Source: JBAYVY01 sp041674345 (GTDB lineage Bacteria; Planctomycetota; Phycisphaerae; Phycisphaerales; Zrk34). Taken from it: a DNA stretch of 16,786 nt. The translations under genes were made by a program, and so were the position numbers. The stretch covers positions 1 through 16,786 of the forward strand of contig JBAYVY010000038.1 of NCBI GenBank assembly GCA_041674345.1. The letters are read 5' to 3'. Positions within the stretch are counted from its first letter, which is position 1. Every line of letters begins with the position of its first letter. The notes below the pieces were generated by a model. That model was given only the letters and a program-made list of their open reading frames with translations. It was not told the DNA's origin and ran no database searches. This document shows, piece by piece, positions 6,946 through 12,735 of the stretch.

Positions 6946-8340
6946 TCACAACACGAACTTGCTCAAATCCTGGTCGCCGACGATCGGGGCCAGTTGTTCG
7001 CGCACCATGTCGGCGGAGATCGTCACGGTGGTTTGGCCCTTCGCCTTCAACTCCGTCGCGTCGAAATGGATCGGCTCGAACAACTTTTCCATCACCGTCA
7101 TCAACCGGCGGGCACCGATGTTCTCCTGTGTCGCGTTCACCTTGGCCGCCAGGTCGGCCATTGTTTGGATCGCGCCCGGCTCGAACACCACTTCCAGCCC
7201 CTCGGTGCCGAGCAATGCCTGCTGCTGTTTGGTCAGCGCGTTGCTCGGTTCGGTGAGTATCCGCACGAAATCGTCCCGCCCCAACGCGCTCAACTCCACG
7301 CGGATCGGAAACCGCCCCTGCAACTCCGGCATCAAATCACTCACCGCGCTGCTGTGAAACGCCCCCGCCGCGATGAACAGAATGTGATCCGTCTGCACCA
7401 GGCCGTGCCGCGTCGAAACCGTCGTGCCCTCGACGATGGGCAGCAGGTCGCGCTGCACGCCCTGCCTCGAAACGTCCGGGCCTCGCCCGCCGCCTTCACC
7501 GCCGCCGCTCGATGCGATCTTGTCGATCTCGTCCAGAAAAATGATGCCCGTCTGTTCCGTGCGTGTGATCGCCTCGGTGGTCAGCGTTTCACGGTCGATC
7601 AGCTTTTCGGTTTCCTCCTCCATCAGAATGCGACGCGCCTCGGCGATCGTGACCCGCCGTCGCTTGGATTGTTCCGGTATCAGGTTCTCGAACATCTTGC
7701 TCATGTCCGGGTCCATCTGGTCCAGCCCCATGTTGGAAAACATCGCCACGGGTACCGCCTTCTGCCGCGTCACCATCTCAATCGTCCGCTCCTCCATCGC
7801 CCCGCTTCGCAACTGCTCCTTCAACCGATCCCGCACCCGCTTGTGACGTTCCACCGAATCATCATCATGCACGAATCCCCCCGAATCGCCGGGCGCGCTT
7901 GCCTCAATGCCCTTTTCATGGTCCGCCCCCGGGTACAGCAAATCCACCAGTCGTTCCTCCACCGCGTCGGCGGCCTTCTGTTTGACCAGTTCCGCCTGTT
8001 CGCTTCGCACCATCGCGATGGCCTGTTCGAGCAGGTCGCGGATCATGGATTCGACATCGCGTCCGTGGTAGCCGACTTCAGTGAACTTGGTCGCTTCGAT
8101 TTTGATGAACGGCGCGCCGGTCAGCGCGGCGATCCGCCGGGCGATCTCGGTTTTCCCCACGCCGGTCGGCCCGATCATGATGATGTTCTTCGGATTGATC
8201 TCGCGGGCCTGCTCCGGCGAAAGCTGCTGCCGCCGCCAGCGATTGCGAATCGCCACCGCAACCGCCCGCTTGGCCGCGGCCTGCCCGATGATGTGTTCGT
8301 CCAGCTTCGCCACAATTTGTTTCGGTGTCAGATCGTGCAT
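6946..8340 (-). CDS. hslU: ATP-dependent protease ATPase subunit HslU (ClpY)
   Basis: AAA+ unfoldase that feeds proteins into the HslV peptidase in the cytoplasm. The 464 residues show the N-terminal HslU start (MHDLTPKQIVAKLDEHIIGQ), Walker A GPTGVGKT at 57-64, pore loop GYHG at 90-93, the variable I-domain around 110-240, Walker B IIFLDEIDK at 266-274, and the C-terminal LSKFVL tail that docks into HslV. The frame is open for 47 more codons upstream to 8481, but those residues are translated GGGAAGT-type repeat, so the ATG at 8340 is chosen. In most bacteria hslV lies directly upstream; here the upstream gene is spoIID-like and no hslV is visible. The intact tail predicts an HslV elsewhere in the genome. 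Confidence 0.96.
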   Translation of the reverse strand: MHDLTPKQIVAKLDEHIIGQAAAKRAVAVAIRNRWRRQQLSPEQAREINPKNIIMIGPTGVGKTEIARRIAALTGAPFIKIEATKFTEVGYHGRDVESMIRDLLEQAIAMVRSEQAELVKQKAADAVEERLVDLLYPGADHEKGIEASAPGDSGGFVHDDDSVERHKRVRDRLKEQLRSGAMEERTIEMVTRQKAVPVAMFSNMGLDQMDPDMSKMFENLIPEQSKRRRVTIAEARRILMEEETEKLIDRETLTTEAITRTEQTGIIFLDEIDKIASSGGGEGGGRGPDVSRQGVQRDLLPIVEGTTVSTRHGLVQTDHILFIAAGAFHSSAVSDLMPELQGRFPIRVELSALGRDDFVRILTEPSNALTKQQQALLGTEGLEVVFEPGAIQTMADLAAKVNATQENIGARRLMTVMEKLFEPIHFDATELKAKGQTTVTISADMVREQLAPIVGDQDLSKFVL

Positions 8341-8356
8341 GAGAATAGGGTATAGG

Positions 8357-8477
8357 GGAAAGTCGGAAGTGGGAAGTGGGAAGTAAAGACCCGTGTATAA
8401 AATTCTTCCCACTTCCCACTTCCCACTTCCGACTTCCCACTTTCCTCCCACTTCCCACTTCCCACTTCCGACTTTCC
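8357..8477. repeat. GGGAAGT-word palindrome between spoIID-like gene and hslU
   Basis: The arm at 8357-8384 is a perfect 28-bp inverted copy of 8450-8477. A further copy of the right arm, nearly identical, lies in tandem at 8405-8438. All arms are built from the 7-base word ACTTCCC/GGGAAGT with one CGA variant. The right arm ends immediately before the stop codon of the spoIID-like gene (8480-8478), and the left arm begins 17 bases from the hslU start, so the element fills the whole gap. It would fold at the end of the upstream message and in the hslU leader. Confidence 0.92.
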
Positions 8478-9800
8478 TCAATACGCCCGTTCCACTTTCG
8501 CGCCGGGGTAATAGAACTGAAGAATTTGCGTGGCGTCGCGGCGCTGCTCGGCCATCGCCTCGGCTCCGAACTGGCAGAGGCCCACGCCGTGGCCGTAGCC
8601 GTGGCCGTTGGAGAAAACGACATCCGTCCCGCTCATCGAGATATCGACGAAGCTGCTTTTGAGTTTCAGATCGGTCGGCAAGAGCGGCAAATCGGGCTTG
8701 TTTCCGGGGGCGGGGGCGGGGGCGAAATTACATGCCTGGCGGAACGACTCGGCGATCAGGATGTAGCGTTTGCCGGTTGAATCGGTGACGGCGAAGCGGT
8801 TGGGCCGGCCCAGGGAGTTGCGGCTGACAACCACGACCGTGCTGATGTCCTTGAGATTTTTGATCGGCACGTTGTTCGCCGCGCCCCATGCGATGAATCG
8901 CCGCGCCAGATCAACCGCGTTCCGATGGATCGGCCCCCATGCGAAATGCTTCGACGACTTGCACCAGGGACACGGCTGAATCGGCGTCAGACAGGCCGGG
9001 GCGTCCTCCGCGCCGAACGCATCCAACGGGCCGGCCCCCGCGCCGCCGCAGCAACTGGAATAGTACGCCGGGATGATCCGCCGACCGTCGCTGAGCACCA
9101 GCCCCGTGGTATCCACCACCGCGCGAACGCTCATCGGATGCACCGACGCGCCGAGATAGGCCTGCGACGCCTGCGTGGATTCGACATCGAATGTGCGCGA
9201 CGGATCGGCGGCCTGCAAACGGGCGATGGCGTAACTGCGCGCGACGATCGCCTGCGCCTGGTAAGCCGGTAGTTGCCAGTGGTCGTACAGTTCCTTGTCC
9301 AGCACCCCCGGCAGATAGGCCTCCAGATGGACAAGGTTGATGACATCGAATACATCGGGGGCGGCTGCGATTCCGGGGGTTGAACTTCCGGGGGTTGCAT
9401 CGGTGGTGGCTGGACGTTGGGGGATCAGACGAATCGTGCCGGGATACGGCTGGCCGTTGACCGTCAGCAACGAACCGTCACCGCCTGCCCGGGGGGTGAT
9501 GTCGATGACAGAGCGTCCGAGTTGGGGGACGGGGGATTGATTGATCGTCCAGCCGCCCTGCTTCAGTTGGAGCGTGGCGGGCAGACGAAGCGGCAGCGGG
9601 CCGGGTGCGCCGGCGATTTGGAGTTGCACCGTTGCCGGGCCGGCGAGCGAAATCCGCGTGATTTGTTTCTGAATGCGGACGCGCAAGAGCGGTTCGCCGC
9701 GCATCGCCGAACCGATGGTGAGGGTTTGCGTGGTTCGGCTGCAACTGGCCAGCGCCAACAAGAACAGACAAAGGATGACAGGACAAGTGCGTCGCATCAT
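8478..9800 (-). CDS. SpoIID/LytB-domain lipoprotein (putative peptidoglycan lytic enzyme)
   Basis: SpoIID proteins are lytic transglycosylases acting on denuded peptidoglycan; LytB is an amidase enhancer. The 440 residues start MMRRTCPVILCLFLLALASC, a lipoprotein signal with lipobox Cys at 20. The SpoIID domain runs from HLEAYLPGVLDKELYDHW (158-175, E170 aligns with the catalytic Glu) to the signature GHGYGHGVGLCQFGAEA (399-415). An insert at about 249-281 has five cysteines (CC at 250-251, C270, CPWC at 277-280), suggesting disulfides or a metal site. The frame is open to 9884, but the first 28 codons lie mostly in an intergenic repeat, so ATG at 9800 is preferred. Residues around 134-144 carry two units of a 15-bp repeat. 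With no sporulation genes in view, a vegetative envelope role is likelier. Confidence 0.88.
   Translation of the reverse strand: MMRRTCPVILCLFLLALASCSRTTQTLTIGSAMRGEPLLRVRIQKQITRISLAGPATVQLQIAGAPGPLPLRLPATLQLKQGGWTINQSPVPQLGRSVIDITPRAGGDGSLLTVNGQPYPGTIRLIPQRPATTDATPGSSTPGIAAAPDVFDVINLVHLEAYLPGVLDKELYDHWQLPAYQAQAIVARSYAIARLQAADPSRTFDVESTQASQAYLGASVHPMSVRAVVDTTGLVLSDGRRIIPAYYSSCCGGAGAGPLDAFGAEDAPACLTPIQPCPWCKSSKHFAWGPIHRNAVDLARRFIAWGAANNVPIKNLKDISTVVVVSRNSLGRPNRFAVTDSTGKRYILIAESFRQACNFAPAPAPGNKPDLPLLPTDLKLKSSFVDISMSGTDVVFSNGHGYGHGVGLCQFGAEAMAEQRRDATQILQFYYPGAKVERAY
9370..9399. repeat. Two tandem 15-bp units inside the spoIID-like gene
   Basis: Two copies of the 13-base core TTCCGGGGGTTGN separated by a 15-base period. 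On the coding strand they give Thr-Pro-Gly-Ser-Ser-Thr-Pro-Gly, a different reading frame from the same word at 6074-6118. They lie in the linker before the SpoIID domain proper. Confidence 0.8.
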
Positions 9801-9843
9801 GGGAAAAGGCCTGGGGGGAGCGAATGGCGAATGATGAAATTCA

Positions 9844-9975
9844 AATGACGAATGACGAAACTCGAATGACGAATGAAATCCCAAGTTTCAAATTCCAAAC
9901 CCATGAACGTGCCGGCTCTTTTGAACATTGGAATTTGGAACTTGATTCGTCATTCGGATTTCGTCATTCGTCATT
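9844..9975. repeat. ATGACGA-word palindrome, copy 1
   Basis: The arms 9844-9874 and 9945-9975 are inverted copies with two mismatches in 31 bp, built from the word AATGACG. The centre (9875-9944) contains a second, weaker inverted pair around AAATTCCAA/TTGGAATTT. The 101 bases 9875-9975 match 11211-11311 in direct orientation at about 89 positions by hand count. The element lies between the TPR/alpha-CTD gene and the spoIID-like gene and covers the false N-terminal extension of the latter. It is visibly AT-richer than its surroundings. Confidence 0.92.
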
Positions 9976-9988
9976 TCCCGTCCCCCCG

Positions 9989-10019
9989 AAAGATTTGGCG
10001 GACCCACGGGGGCCGGGGG
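9989..10019. repeat. C/G-rich word flanking the palindrome, possible hairpin after the TPR/alpha-CTD gene
   Basis: CCCCCCGAAAGATTTGGCGG followed by ACCC, then a G-run ending three bases from the TAA of the TPR/alpha-CTD gene. On the minus strand C6 and G6 runs could pair as a stem. The first 24 bases match about 19 of 24 with the outer arm of the other ATGACGA palindrome at 11345-11368, so this is a third copy of that word. A terminator role is possible, but there is no T-run. Confidence 0.5.
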
Positions 10020-10021
10020 GA

Positions 10022-10975
10022 TTATTCCGCTTCTTCCTCGTCATCGTCCAGCTTGCGAAGTCCCAATCCCTTTTCTTCCAGCTTCTGTTTGATCTCGCTC
10101 AGCGAGGTCGCGCCGAAGTTCTTGATGCCCATCAGTTCCGCTTCGGTGCGCGAGCAAAGGTCCGCCATCGTGTGAATGCCCAGCAAGCTCAGCGCCTTGC
10201 GGCTGCGAACCGACAGTTGCAGTTCAGCCACCGACTGCCCCAGCGTCTGCACGTTCGTGTCATCGGCCAGTTGTTCGTACACTTCCTGCCGAACCGCCGA
10301 TCGCTGATCCTCCGACGCCTGGCCCAGACGCAAGCCCTTCTGCGACAGCATCGCCTTGATCTCGCTCAGCGACGTTTCGCCGAAGTTTTTGTACGCCAGC
10401 AGTTCCGGCTCGCTGGTCCGCAACAGATCGCCCAGCGAGCGAATGTTCATCTTCTTCAGGCAATTGCGGGCGCGGACGCTCAGCTCGAAATCCGTCACCG
10501 GCGTCTCCAGCAGCGTGTTCTGCTTGTCCCGCTGCTTGGCCTGGTCTTCATCGTAATACATCTGCCGACTGGCCATCACATCCTTCATATACAGCCGGGC
10601 GCGGCCGTGATTCGGGTCGGTCGCCAGCACCTGCCGCAGACATTTCTCCGCGGCGGCGAAGTTGCACAAGTCCTCATACAAAATCGCCAGGTTCATCAGC
10701 GCGTTCACCTTGGCCGGCGCCTCCTCGACCGCCTGCTCATACAAATGCAGCGCCTCCGATTCCTCGCCCACCAGGTCCAGGTGATACGCCAGCGAAAAGC
10801 AGACCTCCTCATTGTCCGGCGACTGCTCGAACGCCTTCTCCAGTTCCTCGATGGCCTTCCACCGATCCCCGGTCTGCTCGGCCTTGCGGGCGGCGTCAAT
10901 GAACTTGCGGGCGGCTTGCGGATCACGCGATCCAATCGTTCCGGTCAATACATCGGCGGGGCTTGCGGCGGGCAT
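10022..10975 (-). CDS. TPR protein with two RNA polymerase alpha C-terminal domains
   Basis: A protein of 317 residues. Residues about 20-135 form TPR-type helical repeats (protein binding). Two alpha-CTD-like modules follow, at about 160-218 and 249-307, and an acidic tail ends it (DDDEEEAE). Module 1 (ELSVRARNCLKKMNIRSLGD) keeps R168, N171 and C172, equivalent to R265, N268 and C269 of E. coli alpha that contact UP-element DNA; the K298 equivalent is Thr. Module 2 keeps R257 but has Lys and Ala for the other two. There is no alpha N-terminal domain, so this is not the core subunit. It could bring a protein partner to promoter DNA or to sigma factors. ATG at 10975 has GGAG ten bases upstream; the longer frame to 11107 is translated C-rich repeat. 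It diverges from the plus-strand operon. Confidence 0.9.
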   Translation of the reverse strand: MPAASPADVLTGTIGSRDPQAARKFIDAARKAEQTGDRWKAIEELEKAFEQSPDNEEVCFSLAYHLDLVGEESEALHLYEQAVEEAPAKVNALMNLAILYEDLCNFAAAEKCLRQVLATDPNHGRARLYMKDVMASRQMYYDEDQAKQRDKQNTLLETPVTDFELSVRARNCLKKMNIRSLGDLLRTSEPELLAYKNFGETSLSEIKAMLSQKGLRLGQASEDQRSAVRQEVYEQLADDTNVQTLGQSVAELQLSVRSRKALSLLGIHTMADLCSRTEAELMGIKNFGATSLSEIKQKLEEKGLGLRKLDDDEEEAE

Positions 10976-11032
10976 ATGCTTCGCTCTCCAGGTGAAATCC
11001 TGCGGGTTTCCAGTTTCAACGGCGAACCCGTT

Positions 11033-11061
11033 AGAATAATCCCCCAACCCAAAACAGGCAA
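11033..11061 (-). promoter_or_regulatory. Predicted promoter of the TPR/alpha-CTD gene
   Basis: On the minus strand TTGCCT (11056-11061) and TATTCT (11033-11038) are 17 bases apart, each with four matches to the sigma-70 consensus. The -35 word resembles that of the metK promoter (TTGCCG). Transcription would start near 11026, leaving a leader of about 50 bases. This is a weak pattern match. Confidence 0.35.
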
Positions 11062-11165
11062 GCCCCCGCAACAGGCCAACAGCCCCCAGCCCCCGGCAAC
11101 CGGGCACAGCCCCCGCAACAGGCCGGCCTTCGCTTCAGGCCTGTTCTTCAGGCCCCCGCAACAGG
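11062..11165. repeat. Interspersed GCCCCCGCAACAGG words; minus-strand G-runs
   Basis: GCCCCCGCAACAGG occurs at 11062-11075, 11109-11122 and 11152-11165, with a degenerate copy near 11090. On the minus strand this gives at least five runs of five G within about 100 bases, enough for G-quadruplex structures. The stretch lies just upstream of the predicted promoter of the TPR/alpha-CTD gene. Confidence 0.75.
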
Positions 11166-11368
11166 GTCTGCCCAATTTTTCGGGGGGGCCGTAAATGACG
11201 AATGACGAATGAAATACCAAATTTCAAATTCCAATCCGATGAACGCTCCGGGTTCTTTGAACATTGGATTTTGGAACTTGATTCGTCATTCGAGTTTCGT
11301 CATTCGTCATTCGGCCTCCAACCCACCTAAGTCACAGCGGCACCGCCCCCGAATCATTGGGCAGACCC
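11164..11368. repeat. ATGACGA-word palindrome, copy 2, nested in C/G-rich outer arms
   Basis: The outer arms 11164-11186 and 11346-11368 are inverted with two mismatches in 23 bp (core ATTGGGCAGACCC). The inner arms are 11194-11210 against 11281-11311 in ATGACGA words; the left inner arm is one unit shorter than in the copy at 9844-9975. The centre matches that copy in direct orientation. The element lies between the divergent TPR/alpha-CTD gene and the plus-strand operon and could insulate the two. Confidence 0.9.
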
Positions 11369-11434
11369 CCCGCTTCAGCCCTGTCCGTCCGATTGTCATA
11401 TCATGTCCGGCTGACGGGGCATGACTGCCGGAGC

Positions 11435-12343
11435 ATGATGGCCGATTCACCGAAACATTCAGACCGGCGGCCGAACGATTCGCGGATCATTTATGAACCG
11501 GTGGTCTGGCTGGGGATGCGTGTGGATGTTCCGGCTGACTGGGCGATGGTGCGTCATTCCACGAAGCTCGCGGGGGGGCGGCTGGTGTGGATGGATCGCA
11601 GGCATCAGCGGATGCAGTTATCGTGGCGGGCCTGTCCGTCGCAGCCGGATGCGGATCAGGCGTTGGCGGATTATCGCGGCATGGATTTGTCGCGGGATGA
11701 ACAGGCGCGGTTTGAAGCGTTGGAGGGATATGGAAACTGGCGGGGATTGCGGACTTTGGGGGAACGAAACCTGACGCGGGCGACGTCTTACCTGGCCGCG
11801 ACCGGTCGGTGGGTGGAGATGGTGATGGAATGGCCGGACGGATGGGACGCGACGACAGAGCGGGCGGTGTTGGAAAGTTTCGCGTTGGAGAACGGCGACG
11901 CCGGGCCGCGACACTGGCGGGCGTTCGGGATGGAGATGACGGTTGGGGCGGAGTGGGAATTGCTGCGAGTGGATGCCCGGCCGGCGGATGTAAGCTGGAT
12001 GTTCAGTCAACATCGGCGGGAATTGATCGTGCGGAAAATGGGCATGCTGGACACGTGGTACGACCGGAACACGAGGCGGTTTGTGCGGCGGCAGTTGCCG
12101 GAGTCGGTGATCGATTTCAAGCCGGCGGTGATGCGGGGCCACGAGGCGTTGCTGGGCGAAAGCGACGAGCCGATGGCGCGGATCAAGCGGTGGATGGGCC
12201 AGGGGCGAATACGGCAAGATTGGGTTTGGCATTGCGAATCAAGTGATGCGTTGTGGCAGGTGACGGTGTTGCATCCGCGAGGCGGCGTGATCGAAGCGTG
12301 CGAGGCGCGGGTGGATTGCTGCGGATTGGGGAAGCGCGAATGA
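11435..12343 (+). CDS. Unknown protein with an apparent internal duplication, first gene of the operon
   Basis: A protein of 302 residues that I do not recognise with confidence. Two halves look related: residues 25-65 (WLGMRVDVPADWAMVR and onward) and 162-205 (RAFGMEMTVGAEWELLR and onward) share the pattern Gly-Met-hydrophobic strand, a turn, then Trp, and each is followed by a basic amphipathic stretch. The opening pattern 'strand, then Pro/Gly-x-x-Trp' recalls PsbP/Mog1/DcrB-like domains, which is a guess. There is no signal peptide or membrane segment, so it is probably cytoplasmic. ATG ATG at 11435 and 11438 follow GGAG, which suits the second better; the frame also opens at a TTG within the upstream repeat. 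Its TGA overlaps the next start as ATGA, so it is co-translated with the PqqD-like gene. Confidence 0.75.
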   Translation: MMADSPKHSDRRPNDSRIIYEPVVWLGMRVDVPADWAMVRHSTKLAGGRLVWMDRRHQRMQLSWRACPSQPDADQALADYRGMDLSRDEQARFEALEGYGNWRGLRTLGERNLTRATSYLAATGRWVEMVMEWPDGWDATTERAVLESFALENGDAGPRHWRAFGMEMTVGAEWELLRVDARPADVSWMFSQHRRELIVRKMGMLDTWYDRNTRRFVRRQLPESVIDFKPAVMRGHEALLGESDEPMARIKRWMGQGRIRQDWVWHCESSDALWQVTVLHPRGGVIEACEARVDCCGLGKRE

Positions 12344-12735
12344 AGCGACGGCAGGGATTTTCGGTCGATCAATTTCTGGACGCGATGCCGACGGCGAACG
12401 CGGCGATCCGCGAGCAGGCGGTGGGCGATGACCGGGTGGTGCTGGTCGCGCCGTTGAAAAAGCGGTGGTTCAACGGCCCGCCGGTGACGTGGTTTGTGCC
12501 GATGAAGCGGGAGCGGCGGGTGGGGCTGGACGCGCTGGGCACGGAAGTCTGGCGGCTGTGCGACGGTCGGCACACGACGGAGCAGATCATGGATTTGTTT
12601 GCGCAGCGTCATCGGATACACTTTCATGAAGCGCGTGTGTGCGTGTCGCAATTTTTGCGGATGCTGACCGAGCGAGGCATGGTGGCGATGGTGGGTTTGC
12701 ACAGCCGCGAGTCCCAAACGGACAGGACGCCATGA
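12340..12735 (+). CDS. PqqD-like protein (RiPP recognition element fold)
   Basis: A protein of 131 residues. The C-terminal part (about 60-120) fits the PqqD/RRE winged-helix fold: VGLDALGTEVWRLCDG, then TTEQIMDLFAQRH and a helix ending FLRMLTERGMVAMVG. In known systems such domains bind leader peptides and deliver them to modifying enzymes such as radical-SAM proteins. No such enzyme or precursor is visible in this window. The N-terminal 50 residues include a basic-aromatic segment (PLKKRWFNGPPVTWFVP) that I do not recognise. The start overlaps the upstream stop (ATGA) and has GGGGAAG upstream; the stop overlaps the permease start in the same way. This tight coupling ties it to the ABC transporter. 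The fold call is fairly firm; a peptide-binding role is inferred from the family. Confidence 0.8.
   Translation: MKRRQGFSVDQFLDAMPTANAAIREQAVGDDRVVLVAPLKKRWFNGPPVTWFVPMKRERRVGLDALGTEVWRLCDGRHTTEQIMDLFAQRHRIHFHEARVCVSQFLRMLTERGMVAMVGLHSRESQTDRTP

Larger units (their letters stand above)
10976..11434. other. Divergent intergenic region between the two gene blocks
   Basis: No credible gene occupies these 459 bases. In order they hold the leader and predicted promoter of the TPR/alpha-CTD gene (to 11061), a C-rich stretch with three copies of a 14-base word (11062-11165), the nested palindrome with outer arms at 11164 and 11368, and about 66 bases before the plus-strand operon. In the last part I see no convincing promoter for the operon; TTCAGC and CATATC at 17-base spacing near 11374-11402 is too weak to call. 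Confidence 0.7.

Noticed and set aside
6898..8355. Long plus-strand open frame of 485 codons opposite hslU
   Set aside because: It is antisense to a clear HslU gene, with a His/Arg/Leu-rich product typical of shadow frames.
8405..8477. CRISPR-like array in the heptamer repeats
   Set aside because: Units are 7 bases with no unique spacers, and the arms are mirrored; no cas genes are present.
8341..8481. N-terminal extension of HslU by 47 residues
   Set aside because: The extra sequence (Lys-Trp-Glu-Val-Gly repeats) is translated intergenic palindrome; the family N-terminus begins at 8340.
9801..9884. Upstream start for the SpoIID-like protein
   Set aside because: The added residues (Phe-Glu-Phe-Arg-His-Ser-Ser repeats) come mostly from the ATGACGA palindrome and would bury the lipoprotein signal.
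10976..11107. Upstream start for the TPR/alpha-CTD protein
   Set aside because: The 44 extra codons read through the predicted promoter and the C-rich repeat; the ATG at 10975 has a ribosome-binding site.
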